A stretch of 64,000 nt of DNA from CAVZCC01 sp963773765 (GTDB lineage: Bacteria > Actinomycetota > Acidimicrobiia > Acidimicrobiales > Microtrichaceae), in assembly GCA_963773765.1 (NCBI GenBank), contig CAVZCC010000001.1, forward strand, positions 124,001-188,000. The letters are read 5' to 3'. A program made the translations under genes and the position numbers. The notes beneath the pieces are model-generated. The model saw only the letters and a program-made list of their open reading frames with translations, did no database searches and was not told where the DNA came from. Numbering within the stretch: the stretch's first letter is position 1; each line of letters starts with the position of its first letter. Positions 8,747 to 17,397 of this stretch are shown here, piece by piece.

Positions 8747-9913
8747 TCAGATCCAGGACGTGTCCGGGGTCAGGCCGAGCTCCGGCCAGGTGCCGGTGAT
8801 GATGGGCTGGCAGTTGGACACGCCGACGCCGCCGCCGACCGGGTCGGTCACCCGCACCACCGTGTCCCGGATCTGGTGCAGCTCCCGGGCCACGGCCGGC
8901 ACCGTGCAGTCCTCGATGCGCTCGCCCTCGGTGTGCAGCTCGCCCCGGTACTCGCCGTGGTGGTGACCGGCGTAGCCGAAGTACAGCCCCGCCCCCAGGT
9001 GGAACCCGGTGTCGCCCAGCGCCTCGATGACCAGCGGCCGGTCCGAGCCGTCGGCCTGCGTGGCGGTGATGGTCCCGCCCAGGAGCCGTCGGTTCGCCGT
9101 GTCGTGGCGCAGGTCGGTCCGGAGGGCGCTGAAGCGGTCGAAGGAGCCGTCGGGATGCTCGATGCCCGCGGTGTGGGTGTGCTGCTCGTAGAAGCCGGGC
9201 ACCTCGATGTCCACGAAGTGCAGGAACAGCCCGTAGCGCGAGCCGTCCGGCCGCTCCATCAGGACCGGCGACCAGATCATGCGGAAGTTCGCCACCTCGG
9301 CCACGTCGAAGGTCGGCTCCAGGTCCGGGGGGACCGCACCCACGTCGTAGCGGACGCCCCAGCTGTGGTCCCGGGTCGACACCCACTCGGCTCCGGTGAA
9401 GCTGCTGCGTTCGCCGTCGAGCTCCACCCAGCCGGACGCCACCCCGATCTGGTGGTACCGGACCAGCTCTGCGTTCACCCGGCCCGACAGCGATCGCTGG
9501 TGGGTGCGGTCCTCGGTGAAGGGCGGGAGCTCGGCGGTGAAGATCCACTCGAAGGCCAGGGGCTGGACGTCGTTGGGCTCCAGCCGGAACCGCACCGTGC
9601 GCATGGGCTCCAGCACCTCGTAGTGGATCGGACCCACGGCGGTGGCCTCCCGATCTGCCGACAGCGTCCGGCTGGCCCGCACCGTGAGCTGTTCCCGGCC
9701 CCGGGACAGGCCGCCGTAGCCGTCCATCACGTTGCGGTTGGTGTACTTGCCCAGCCCGAAGCCCAGCTGCAGGCTGCCGTCCCGGGCGCAGGCCATGGCG
9801 CAGACCTTCTCCGTCCAGGCCAGGTCGGACTGCCCGACGGTGGCGAAGGTGTCGACGATCTGGTGGGTCAGGGCCTCGTCGGCCGGCCCGAGCGGCCCGA
9901 TGGGGTTGGTCAT
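8747..9913 (-). CDS. CrtC/AttH-like (DUF7064/DUF7065-type) conserved protein
   Basis: This 388-residue soluble protein has no signal peptide or membrane helix. The segment RDHSWGVR and the repeated beta-strand pattern resemble the lipocalin-like AttH/hydroxyneurosporene-synthase fold proteins that accompany terpenoid or steroid catabolic genes in actinobacteria. I do not recognise a catalytic motif and cannot name a reaction. A histidine-rich stretch (YAGHHHGEYRGELH) lies near residue 330. It is convergent with the monooxygenase/DapB-like pair, which may point to a shared substrate class. Family assignment is from memory of motif patterns and is moderate at best. Confidence 0.6.
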   Translation of the reverse strand: MTNPIGPLGPADEALTHQIVDTFATVGQSDLAWTEKVCAMACARDGSLQLGFGLGKYTNRNVMDGYGGLSRGREQLTVRASRTLSADREATAVGPIHYEVLEPMRTVRFRLEPNDVQPLAFEWIFTAELPPFTEDRTHQRSLSGRVNAELVRYHQIGVASGWVELDGERSSFTGAEWVSTRDHSWGVRYDVGAVPPDLEPTFDVAEVANFRMIWSPVLMERPDGSRYGLFLHFVDIEVPGFYEQHTHTAGIEHPDGSFDRFSALRTDLRHDTANRRLLGGTITATQADGSDRPLVIEALGDTGFHLGAGLYFGYAGHHHGEYRGELHTEGERIEDCTVPAVARELHQIRDTVVRVTDPVGGGVGVSNCQPIITGTWPELGLTPDTSWI

Positions 9914-10142
9914 CTCGGCACCCTAGGTGTGGACGCCGGCGTCGGCGCCGACGGGATCCACGGGTGCGGGCCACGTCCCTCGGCGGGTGATCTCCTCAGA
10001 TGGCTCCGGGACGACTCCGCGGAGTCGCCGCGAAGACCGCACCGCCGACTTCGGGCCACTGGGACCGCTCTGAACGGCCGCCCCAGCCCGAGAAGGAAGC
10101 AGCGGGCGACCTCGAGTGCGGGAACGGAGGCAGGGGATCGGC
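9914..10142. other. Intergenic region with a 16-bp perfect palindrome
   Basis: This 229-base gap holds the upstream region of the CrtC-like gene and the downstream region of the DinG-like helicase. The one structured element I see is a perfect palindrome at 10012-10027 (CGACTCCG-CGGAGTCG), which could be an operator or a weak terminator. No open reading frame is convincing. Confidence 0.4.
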
Positions 10143-12248
10143 TCAGGGGAGGTCGAGGCCGGTGACGAACGTGTCCAGGTCCGCCCGGTCCCGGGTGCGC
10201 TTCATGCGGGGCAGCAGGTCCAGGATGCGCTTGCGGTACCGGGCCTCGGCCAGGCGGGGGTCCAGCACCGCGACCACGCCCCGGTCCGTGGTGGTGCGGA
10301 TCAGGCGTCCCACGCCCTGGGCCAGCTGCATGCCGGCCGCGGGCACCGAGACCTCGGCGAAGGCGCGTTCGTCGCCCACGGCGTCGCAGCGGGCCTCCAC
10401 GATCGGGTCGGTGGGCACGGGGAACGGGATCTTGTCCACCACCACCGCCGAGCACGTCGTCCCCGGTGAGGAGATCCCGGTCCAGAAGCTGGCCGTGGCG
10501 AACAACGAGGTGTGCTCCTCGTCCAGGAACCGCCGCTGCAGCACCGGGTTGGGGGCGTCGCCCTGGGCCAGGATCGTCAGGTCCGGGAGCCGGTCCCGGA
10601 CGGCCTCGACGGTGCGTCGCAGCATGCGGTGCGAGGTGAACAGGGCCAGGGTCCGGCCTCCGCAGGCGGTCAGGATGTGGCTGACCTCGTCGGCCACCGC
10701 GTCGGGCCAGGCGTCCGCGTTGGGCCGGGGCAGCCGGGGCACGTACAACAACCCGTTGGCGCGGAAGTCGAAGGGTGAGTCCACGGCCACGAACCGGGCG
10801 TCCAGTCCCAGCCGGCGAGCCGTGCCCGGGTCCAGGGTGGCGGAGCACATGACCACGGTGAGCCGCTCGTCACCGGTGGTCCCGCCCTCGGCACCGCTCC
10901 CGCCCCCGTCGTGGTCACCGGCGCCGTCATCCTGGCCGGTGTCGCCCCGCTCCCAGGCCCGGGCCCGGAGGGTGGCACCGATGTCGATCCGGGTCAGCTG
11001 CAGGGTGTGGCGGCCCGAACGGCCCTCGGCGATCCAGCGGACCTGGCCGGGTTGGAGGTCGCCCAGGAGGGCGTCCACGGCGTCGGCCACGCCCTCGGTG
11101 CTGCGCACGGCGCGCTCCACCCGGTGCTGGGCGGTGGTGGCCCGTCCACCGGCCGCGGCCCGGGCCGCGGCCCGGAGGCTGCCGAGGGCGCGGTCCACGG
11201 CCAGTGCCGTCGTGCTCAGGGCGCCCGACAGGTCCTTGGGCAGGGCGCCGTGGAGCCGACCCGAGCGGTGGTCGGCCACGGCGGCCTCGTAGGCGCCGGC
11301 CAGCGCGTCGTCCAGCTCGTCGGCGGCCGCCCCGAGCGAGACGCCGACCTGGGGGGCGTCGGCCACGCAGCGGTCGTGGACCCGGGCCAGGTTGCGGATG
11401 CGCCATCCGGTGAGGGACACGCCCAGGGCACCGACCATGGCGTCCTCGAACTCGTGGGCCTCGTCGATGACCAGCTGGGTGTGGTCCGGCAGCAGTGCGC
11501 CGCCGGTCTGGATGTGCGCGGCGTAGAGGTGGGCGTTGACCACCACGATGTCGGCGTCCTCCGCCCGGGCCCGGGCCTGTTCGGAGAAGCAGTCCTTGGC
11601 GAACGCGCACTTGGCCGCGCCGACGCACTCGCCCGGTCCGACCGACACGGCGCCCCAGGCCCGCTCCGACGGCGGGTCGTCCAGGTCCACCAGCTCGCCG
11701 GTGGTCGTCGCGGCCGCCCACTCCAGCAGCCCGTCCAGTTCCGCCCGGAGCGGCCCGGAGGTGATGGGCCCGTCCAGGCCCTGGGCCGATCCCGGTCCGT
11801 CATCCGCGGTCCCCAGCTCCAGCTCCTGCTGCTCCGCGCTGCCGTGCAACTGGACCCGCACCTCGGCCACCGCGGCCTGGCACAGGTAGTTGGACCGGCC
11901 CTTGAGCACCGCGGCGGTGAAGTCCACGTCCAGGGCATCGGCCAGGAACGGGAGGTCGGTGCGGGACAACTGGTCCTGGAGGGCCTTGGACGACGTGACC
12001 ACCACGGTGCGGTCGCCCCGACCGGCCCGTGCGATGGCGGGCAGCAGGTACGCCACCGACTTGCCCACCCCGGTGGGTCCCTGCACGGCCAGGTGCTGGT
12101 GGCGGGCGAATGCGGCGGCGACCTCGGTGACCATCTCCCGTTGCTGGGGTCGGTCCTCCCCGGCGGGGATGGCGGCCACGACCTGGTCCAACAGCTCCAA
12201 CGGGTCGAGGTGGGCGCCCGTGGCGGGCCCGGCCCTGGTGGTGTCCAC
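10143..12248 (-). CDS. ATP-dependent helicase of the DinG/XPD family
   Basis: This 701-residue superfamily 2 helicase has Walker A QGPTGVGKS (residues 56-64), DEAH box VIDEAHEFED, and four cysteines between them (C123, then three in ECVGAAKCAFAKDC) that fit the iron-sulfur cluster of XPD/DinG helicases. Expected role: 5'-to-3' unwinding of DNA, R-loops or repair intermediates. The C-terminal helicase half includes the motif TASFWTGIS and a final QGVGRLIRT. A GTG start is used, 10 bases from the stop of the deacetylase gene, so the two may share a transcript although their functions seem unrelated. Confidence 0.9.
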   Translation of the reverse strand: MDTTRAGPATGAHLDPLELLDQVVAAIPAGEDRPQQREMVTEVAAAFARHQHLAVQGPTGVGKSVAYLLPAIARAGRGDRTVVVTSSKALQDQLSRTDLPFLADALDVDFTAAVLKGRSNYLCQAAVAEVRVQLHGSAEQQELELGTADDGPGSAQGLDGPITSGPLRAELDGLLEWAAATTTGELVDLDDPPSERAWGAVSVGPGECVGAAKCAFAKDCFSEQARARAEDADIVVVNAHLYAAHIQTGGALLPDHTQLVIDEAHEFEDAMVGALGVSLTGWRIRNLARVHDRCVADAPQVGVSLGAAADELDDALAGAYEAAVADHRSGRLHGALPKDLSGALSTTALAVDRALGSLRAAARAAAGGRATTAQHRVERAVRSTEGVADAVDALLGDLQPGQVRWIAEGRSGRHTLQLTRIDIGATLRARAWERGDTGQDDGAGDHDGGGSGAEGGTTGDERLTVVMCSATLDPGTARRLGLDARFVAVDSPFDFRANGLLYVPRLPRPNADAWPDAVADEVSHILTACGGRTLALFTSHRMLRRTVEAVRDRLPDLTILAQGDAPNPVLQRRFLDEEHTSLFATASFWTGISSPGTTCSAVVVDKIPFPVPTDPIVEARCDAVGDERAFAEVSVPAAGMQLAQGVGRLIRTTTDRGVVAVLDPRLAEARYRKRILDLLPRMKRTRDRADLDTFVTGLDLP

Positions 12249-12258
12249 CGCCGGTCGA

Positions 12259-13194
12259 TCAGGCCGCGGGGGCGGCGCTGATGTAGTCCGCCAACTGGGC
12301 CGGGCGGAGGCCGGCGGCGGCGATCTGGTCCAGGAGCACGCTGAGGTTCACGGCCAGGCCGGGCTTGAAGTGCAGCAGGATGACCTCACCGGGGAGCAGC
12401 GCCCCGTCCTGGGTGCTCAGCACCCCGTCGGCCATGGTGGACGTCCAGTGCACCACCGTGGTGATGCCGCACGCTGCCGCCACCCGCAGGGTGGTGTCGT
12501 CGTAGGTGCCGTAGGGGGGGCGGAAGAGCACGGGCGCACCCCCGAACCACTGGGCGAACGGATCGTGGGGACCGCAGACCTCCCGCTGCTGGAGCGCCTC
12601 GTCCTTGCCCCGGAGGTCGACGTGGTTCATGGTGTGGGAACCGATGGCGTCGCCGGCGGCCTGGAAGCCCTGGAAGTACGCGATGTTGCGGCCGATGTAG
12701 TTGCGGGTCAGGAAGAGGGTCACCGGGACGTTCCGGCTCCGCAGGAGCTCCAACGCCTCGGGCTCAGGGGTGACGCCGTCGTCGATGGTGATGAAGACCA
12801 CGGGGTCGAAGGTGGGGACCCGGTGCACGACCGGGATGGGTCCCGTGCCCCGGTCCAGCGGACCGACGGTGATCCCGGACGCGGGACCCGGCACCGTGGT
12901 CGGGGGCACCGTGGTCGGGGGCACGGTGGTCGGGGGCACGGTGGTGGACCCGGTCGTGGCCGCCCGCGCCGTCGGCTGGGCTGCGGACGTCCGGTCGCCG
13001 ACCCCGGTCTCCTGGCCGCTGGAGCCCGGCAGGGCGTTCCACGCGACCAGGCCGGCCACGGCCGCCAGGACGGCCGCGACGGCGCCCGCGAGGAGCCGGC
13101 GTCGTCGTCGGTAGACCCGCCGATCCTGGTCACGAGCGCCGGGGCGGTCGGGGGGAGCCGGGGTCTCCGCAGGCAGCTGGGCTGCGTCAACCAC
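12259..13194 (-). CDS. Membrane-anchored polysaccharide deacetylase (NodB domain)
   Basis: This 311-residue protein has a basic cytoplasmic N-terminus (RRRRR), one membrane helix at about residues 34-53, a Thr-Val-Pro-Pro linker (about 83-102) and an extracellular NodB domain. Catalytic motifs are visible: TIDDG (136-140), HTMNH (187-191) and RPPYG (225-229), which would bind the metal and remove acetyl groups from peptidoglycan or another glycan. Length and layout fit surface carbohydrate esterase family 4 proteins. The GTG start lies eight bases after TACCAT with no Shine-Dalgarno motif. The repeat-coded linker is an obvious site for length variation. Confidence 0.9.
   Translation of the reverse strand: MVDAAQLPAETPAPPDRPGARDQDRRVYRRRRRLLAGAVAAVLAAVAGLVAWNALPGSSGQETGVGDRTSAAQPTARAATTGSTTVPPTTVPPTTVPPTTVPGPASGITVGPLDRGTGPIPVVHRVPTFDPVVFITIDDGVTPEPEALELLRSRNVPVTLFLTRNYIGRNIAYFQGFQAAGDAIGSHTMNHVDLRGKDEALQQREVCGPHDPFAQWFGGAPVLFRPPYGTYDDTTLRVAAACGITTVVHWTSTMADGVLSTQDGALLPGEVILLHFKPGLAVNLSVLLDQIAAAGLRPAQLADYISAAPAA
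12889..12951. repeat. 15-bp tandem repeat, about four copies
   Basis: The unit GGCACCGTGGTCGGG, with one or two changes, is repeated head to tail within the deacetylase gene. It encodes the T-T-V-P-P linker between membrane helix and catalytic domain. A multiple of three keeps the frame, so copy number can vary without breaking the protein. Confidence 0.8.
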
Positions 13195-13202
13195 AGCCCG
13201 CC

Positions 13203-13208
13203 ATGGTA
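13203..13208 (-). promoter_or_regulatory. TANNNT -10 box for deacetylase gene
   Basis: On the minus strand TACCAT ends eight bases before the GTG start at 13194. No Shine-Dalgarno sequence lies between them, in line with a leaderless or near-leaderless transcript. Confidence 0.45.
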
Positions 13209-13257
13209 CCGGCTGGTTCGGCGCACCCCGCGGCGCGCCGACCGGTCCGGCGGCTGG

Positions 13258-14802
13258 TCACAGCGAGGGGACGACCGCCTCCACCAGGGCCGGGCCCTCG
13301 GTGGCCAGTGCCCGTTCCAGCTGGTCGGTGAACTCCTCCGCGGTGGTGGCGCGGGTGGCCGGCACACCCATGCCCCGGGCCAGCGACACGAAGTCCAGCC
13401 CGGGGATGTCCAGCATCTCCAGCGCCCGCGGCCCGGGGTTGCCGGCTCCGACGCGGGCCAGCTCCATGTTGAGCACGGCGTAGGACCCGTTGTTCAGGAT
13501 GACCGTGGTCACGTCGAGACCCTCCCGGGCCTGCGTCCACAGGGCCTGGGAGGTGTACATGGCGGAGCCGTCGGCCTCCAGGCACAGGACCTTGCGGTCG
13601 GGCGCGGCCACAGCGGCACCGGTGGCCACGGGCAGGCCGTAGCCGATGGAGCCCCCGGTCAGGCACAGCCAGTCGTGGCGGGGCGCCCCGGCGGTGAACC
13701 CGGACACGAACAGCCCGGTGGTGTTGCCCTCGTCGGCCACGATCGCTCCCTCGGGCAGGAGGGCCCCGACCGCGGCGGCCATGGTCTCGGCGTTGAGCGC
13801 CCCGGTGGGACGGTCGGGCCGGAAGGCGCCGGCCACCGGCGCCTCGGCGGGGGCGTCGACGGCGGCGGCCAGCGCGGCCAGTGCGCCGGGCGCGTCCTCG
13901 TCCGGGGCGGCCAGCACGTGCACGGTGCAGCCCTCCGGCACCAGGTCGCTGGCCTTGTCCGGGTAGGCGAAGAACGACACCGGTGACGCCGCGTCGACCA
14001 GGACCAGGTGGCGCAGGCCGTCCAGCTGGGCCTGGGCGAACTCCGCCAGGTAGGCGAGCCGCTCCGCCGCCGGCACCCCGGCGCCCCGCTCGGTGCGGGA
14101 CGGGAACGTCTCGGACAGGACCTTGGCCCCGGTTGCGGCCCCGATGCGGGCGGCGTCACCGAGGGGGCCCTCGAGGGCGGCGGTCCCACCCACCAGGAGG
14201 GCGGCGGGCTCGCCGGACCGGAGGGCGGCGGCGATGTCCTCGACCCGGTCGTCGGCCACGGTGGCGGCAGCGGCGCGGGCGCTGGGGCCGACGGGGCCGG
14301 GGGAGTCCAGCCAGCACACGTCGGCGGGCAGGATGAGCGTGGCCACCTGGCCCGGGGGGCCGAAGGCGGCCGCAACGGCATCGGCGGCGTCACGGGCCAC
14401 CGACTCCGGGTCACGGGAGGAGCGGACCCAGGAGGACACGCCCCTGGCGATGCTCTCGATGTCCGACTGCAGCGGGGCGTCGTACTTGGCGTGGTAGGTG
14501 GCGTGGTCCCCGACGATGTTGACCACCGGTGTCCTGCCCCGACGGGCGTTGTGGAGGTTGGCCAGGCCGTTGCCCAGCCCCGGCCCCAGGTGCAGCAGCA
14601 CGGCGGCGGGGCGGCCGGCCATGCGCGCGTAGCCGTCGGCCGCGCCGGTGGCGACACCCTCGAACAGGGCCAGCACCGAGCGCATCTCGGGCACGTCGTC
14701 CAGGGCGTGCACGAAGTGCATCTCCGAGGTGCCGGGGTTCATGAAGCACACGTCGACCTGGGAGTCGACGAGGGTGCGGATCAGGGCCTGTGCGCCGTTC
14801 AT
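13258..14802 (-). CDS. Thiamine diphosphate-dependent enzyme, acetolactate synthase large-subunit-like
   Basis: This 514-residue enzyme has the three-domain plan of the ThDP decarboxylase/carboligase family. The catalytic glutamate sits in FEGVATGAADGYAR (E48). The cofactor motif runs from EADGSAMYTSQALW to ILNNGSY near the C-terminus and resembles benzoylformate decarboxylase more than classical IlvB. The true substrate is therefore uncertain; a 2-oxo acid is expected. It lies 63 bases downstream of the FAD-linked oxidase on the same strand. A plausible joint role is oxidation of a 2-hydroxy acid to a 2-oxo acid, then decarboxylation or condensation. Confidence 0.85.
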   Translation of the reverse strand: MNGAQALIRTLVDSQVDVCFMNPGTSEMHFVHALDDVPEMRSVLALFEGVATGAADGYARMAGRPAAVLLHLGPGLGNGLANLHNARRGRTPVVNIVGDHATYHAKYDAPLQSDIESIARGVSSWVRSSRDPESVARDAADAVAAAFGPPGQVATLILPADVCWLDSPGPVGPSARAAAATVADDRVEDIAAALRSGEPAALLVGGTAALEGPLGDAARIGAATGAKVLSETFPSRTERGAGVPAAERLAYLAEFAQAQLDGLRHLVLVDAASPVSFFAYPDKASDLVPEGCTVHVLAAPDEDAPGALAALAAAVDAPAEAPVAGAFRPDRPTGALNAETMAAAVGALLPEGAIVADEGNTTGLFVSGFTAGAPRHDWLCLTGGSIGYGLPVATGAAVAAPDRKVLCLEADGSAMYTSQALWTQAREGLDVTTVILNNGSYAVLNMELARVGAGNPGPRALEMLDIPGLDFVSLARGMGVPATRATTAEEFTDQLERALATEGPALVEAVVPSL

Positions 14803-14865
14803 GGCTGCCTTTCGTGGACGGGACGGGGAGCGGGGACTCGGTGGGGGGCGGACGAGGGAACGGGT

Positions 14866-16239
14866 TCAGTCGAAGACGGTGCCGGGGTTGAGGATCCCGG
14901 TGGGGTCGAACGCCGCCTTGATGCGGCGCATGAGCTCGACCTTGGTCGGGTCCTCGAGGTCCAGGAAGTACTGCTTCTTGGCCTCGCCGATGCCGTGCTC
15001 GGCCGAGATGGCACCCCCCAGGGACATGCCGGTGGCGAACAGCTCGGTCAGGAGCCGGGAGCGCTTCTGGTCATCGGCGCAGAACACGCCCAGGTGCACG
15101 TTGCCGTCGCCGGCGTGGCCGCACCCCGCGATCCAGGCGTCGTACTCGGTGGCCAGGGCCGACACCTTGTTCATGAAGGCGGGGATCTCCGCCCGGGGGA
15201 CCACGATGTCGATGATGTCGTCCGCGCCGTTGGCCTTGGCCATCCAGAACGCCTTCTCCCGGGCGTCGATCAGCTGGCCCGCCGCGGCCGGGGGCAGCAC
15301 GTAGACGTCCAGCGCCCCGAGCTCGGCCAGCTGTCCGGCCAGGGAGGCGACGTCGTCGTCCAGTCGGTCCTCGTGGACGTTCTCCATCATCACCACCAGG
15401 TAGGCCAGGGCGGTGTCCTTGATCTGGTCGGGGATGCCCAGTTCCAGCCCGGTGAAGCTGGCGGTGGCGGACATGGTGAGCAGGTCGATGTACTCCAGGA
15501 TCAACGGGCCGATGCCCGAGTCCACGATGCGGGGCACCGCCGAGGTCACGCCGTCCAGGGTGGCGAACGGTGCCAGGACCGTGGCCTGGTGCTCGGGACG
15601 GGGGTACAGCTTCAGGGTGGCCTCGGTGACCAGGGCCAGGGTGCCCTCGCTGCCGACGATCAGCTGGGTCAGGTCGTAGCCGGTGGTGGCCTTGACGAAC
15701 TTGCCACCGGTGCGGATCACCTCGCCCCCCGCCAGCACGGCCTCCAGGCCCAGGACCTGGTGTCGGGTCACGCCGTACTTGACCGCCCGCATGCCGCCGG
15801 CGTTGGTGGCGATGTTGCCGCCCAGGCTGGCCGAGTACTCGCCCGGGTACACGGGGTACACCAGGCCATGGGCCGCGGTGGCCTCGTCCAGCTCGTTGAG
15901 CCGCACGCCGGGCTGGACCACCGCCACGTGGTTCTCGGTGTCGATCTCCAGCACCCGGTTCATGCGCTCGAAGCTCACGACCAGGGCATCGCCCCGGGGC
16001 GTGGCGGCGCCGGACAGCCCGGTTCCCGACCCGCGGGCGGTCACGGGGATGCCCCGCTCCTGGGCCACCCGCAGGATGGCGGCGACCTCCTCGGTGGACT
16101 CGGGCTGCACCACGGCGCTCGGCACCCGGGCCGCCACGGTCAGGCACTCGTCGTGGGTGTAGTCCTCGCCGATCGCGTCGCCGACGAGCAACCGGTCGGC
16201 GGCCACCACGTCCGCCAGCGCGTCCATCACGTCAGTCAT
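14866..16239 (-). CDS. FAD-binding oxidase, GlcD/D-lactate dehydrogenase family
   Basis: This 457-residue flavoprotein of the PCMH/VAO fold has the FAD-binding segments ARGSGTGLSGAA and LGGNIATNAGG, then the C-terminal FAD-oxidase domain with CGHAGDGNVHLG and AEHGIG, which bind metal and substrate in D-2-hydroxy-acid dehydrogenases. It should oxidise glycolate, D-lactate or a related 2-hydroxy acid and pass electrons to the respiratory chain. It is first in a two-gene unit with the ThDP enzyme. Substrate preference is not readable from sequence. Confidence 0.9.
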   Translation of the reverse strand: MTDVMDALADVVAADRLLVGDAIGEDYTHDECLTVAARVPSAVVQPESTEEVAAILRVAQERGIPVTARGSGTGLSGAATPRGDALVVSFERMNRVLEIDTENHVAVVQPGVRLNELDEATAAHGLVYPVYPGEYSASLGGNIATNAGGMRAVKYGVTRHQVLGLEAVLAGGEVIRTGGKFVKATTGYDLTQLIVGSEGTLALVTEATLKLYPRPEHQATVLAPFATLDGVTSAVPRIVDSGIGPLILEYIDLLTMSATASFTGLELGIPDQIKDTALAYLVVMMENVHEDRLDDDVASLAGQLAELGALDVYVLPPAAAGQLIDAREKAFWMAKANGADDIIDIVVPRAEIPAFMNKVSALATEYDAWIAGCGHAGDGNVHLGVFCADDQKRSRLLTELFATGMSLGGAISAEHGIGEAKKQYFLDLEDPTKVELMRRIKAAFDPTGILNPGTVFD

Positions 16240-16317
16240 GAGTCCCCCCGGGTCCGGCCGCCCAACGGCCGTGGTCTAGCACGGTGGGGGAAGGAACCCC
16301 GGTGCCGGTGGGTTGTG

Positions 16318-16683
16318 GTGACCGTGGCCATCGAACACCTCTACCTGGTCTACGACGCCGACGCCGGTGTCCGGGGCGAGGTCGCCTACGTGTTCGGCAA
16401 GCTCCGGGGGCGCCACTGCGGCCTGTGCGACATCACCCACGGCACCCTGCGGGAGAAGCCGGCGTTCCGGGACCTGGCCTGCTCCCTGGCGGTGCCGGTG
16501 GACGTGTGGCACCGCAACGAGCAGACCCCGGACGTGGCGGCGTTCACCCGGGGCATCACCCCCTGCGTGGTGGGCCGGTCGGCCGGTGGGCTGGAACTGC
16601 TGCTGGACGCCGACACGCTCCGGTCGTTCCACGGCGACGTCGACCGGTTCGCCGCCGCCCTCGCCGGGGTGCTGGTGGACTGA
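16318..16683 (+). CDS. Small unrecognised protein with a CxxC motif
   Basis: This protein of about 121 residues belongs to no family I can name. It has a CxxC inside HCGLCDITHG and a further cysteine in FRDLACSLAV, with a hydrophobic strand at the N-terminus (EHLYLVYDAD), which suggests a redox or metal site in a compact alpha/beta fold. GTG codons at 16315, 16318 and 16324 could all be starts; none has a clear Shine-Dalgarno motif. It sits 50 bases upstream of the csoR-like gene and runs the same way, but that gene has its own promoter. A link with thiol metabolism is only suggested by position. Confidence 0.65.
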   Translation: MTVAIEHLYLVYDADAGVRGEVAYVFGKLRGRHCGLCDITHGTLREKPAFRDLACSLAVPVDVWHRNEQTPDVAAFTRGITPCVVGRSAGGLELLLDADTLRSFHGDVDRFAAALAGVLVD

Positions 16684-16706
16684 GCGGGCCCGGGGTGGTG
16701 GTGCGC

Positions 16707-16727
16707 CTATACCCCATAGGGTATGAT
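16707..16727 (+). promoter_or_regulatory. CsoR/CstR-type operator and -10 box of the csoR-like gene
   Basis: Positions 16709-16724 read ATACCC-CATA-GGGTAT, the same arms and 4-bp spacing as at 2956-2971. The right arm is part of TATGAT (16722-16727), the -10 box, which ends six bases before the ATG. Repression and autoregulation follow from this layout, and the transcript is probably leaderless. Confidence 0.8.
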
Positions 16728-16733
16728 TCGGGC

Positions 16734-17003
16734 ATGGAGATCCCCGACGACGTCAGAGACGACCTCCGCAAGCGGCTGCGCCGGGCCGAGGGTCAGGTGC
16801 GGGCCGTCCAGCGCATGCTGGACGAGGAGGCCGAGTGCCGCGACCTGATCACGCAGATCACGGCCGCGTCGCGGGCACTGGAGCAGGTGGGGTTCAGGCT
16901 GTTGGCCAGCGGCCTGCAGTACTGCACCGAGCACCCCGAGGAGGCCGCGGCCAGCGGCTATCCGCTGGCGGAGGTCGAGCGGCTCTTCATGAAGCTCGCC
17001 TGA
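16734..17003 (+). CDS. CsoR/RcnR-family repressor lacking the copper-binding histidine (CstR-like)
   Basis: This 89-residue all-helical repressor of the DUF156 family has the signature RAEGQVRAVQRML. CsoR binds Cu(I) with Cys-His-Cys. Here the two cysteines are kept (C35, C64) but the histidine position is glycine (G60 in LASGLQYC). The same pattern of retained thiols without the histidine marks CstR-type persulfide sensors, so a thiol/sulfur signal is more likely than copper. It is autoregulated through the operator overlapping its -10 box, and the DUF302 gene follows 16 bases downstream. The thioredoxin gene near 2.9 kb has the same operator. Confidence 0.9.
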   Translation: MEIPDDVRDDLRKRLRRAEGQVRAVQRMLDEEAECRDLITQITAASRALEQVGFRLLASGLQYCTEHPEEAAASGYPLAEVERLFMKLA

Positions 17004-17019
17004 ACCGAGGAGACACCCC

Positions 17020-17397
17020 ATGGATGCCATCGAACGGACCGTCGACCTGCCCATCGACGAGGTCGACGCCAGGATCCGCCCGGCGCTCGCGGAGCAGGGC
17101 TTCGGGGTGCTGACCGAGATCGACGTCGCGGCCACGCTCCGGGCCAAGATCGGCGTGGACCGGGCGCCCATGGTGATCTTGGGGGCGTGCAACCCGCACC
17201 TGGCCAACCGGGCCCTGGACCTGGACCCCACCGTCAGCCTGCTCCTGCCGTGCAACGTCGTGCTCTCCCAGCAGCCCGATGGCCGGACGCGCGTCTCCGC
17301 GGTGGACCCGCGGGCCCTCATGGACGACCCCGCCTTCGCGGAGCTGGCCGAGGACGCCGCGATCAGGCTGCGGGCCGCAGTCGACTCGGTGGCCTGA
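17020..17397 (+). CDS. DUF302 domain protein
   Basis: This 125-residue protein matches DUF302, with its typical LGACNPHLANRAL segment and LLLPCNVVL strand. The fold is a small alpha/beta dimer, and the two cysteines (in GACNP and LPCNV) are conserved in the family. The biochemical role is unknown, but DUF302 genes frequently sit beside CsoR-like repressors and sulfur-metabolism genes. Here it follows the CstR-like gene with a GAGGAGA Shine-Dalgarno motif, so it should be derepressed together with the regulator. Confidence 0.88.
   Translation: MDAIERTVDLPIDEVDARIRPALAEQGFGVLTEIDVAATLRAKIGVDRAPMVILGACNPHLANRALDLDPTVSLLLPCNVVLSQQPDGRTRVSAVDPRALMDDPAFAELAEDAAIRLRAAVDSVA

Noticed and set aside
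12889..12951. Possible CRISPR or non-coding repeat array
   Set aside because: Units are head to tail with no spacers and are in frame inside the deacetylase linker.
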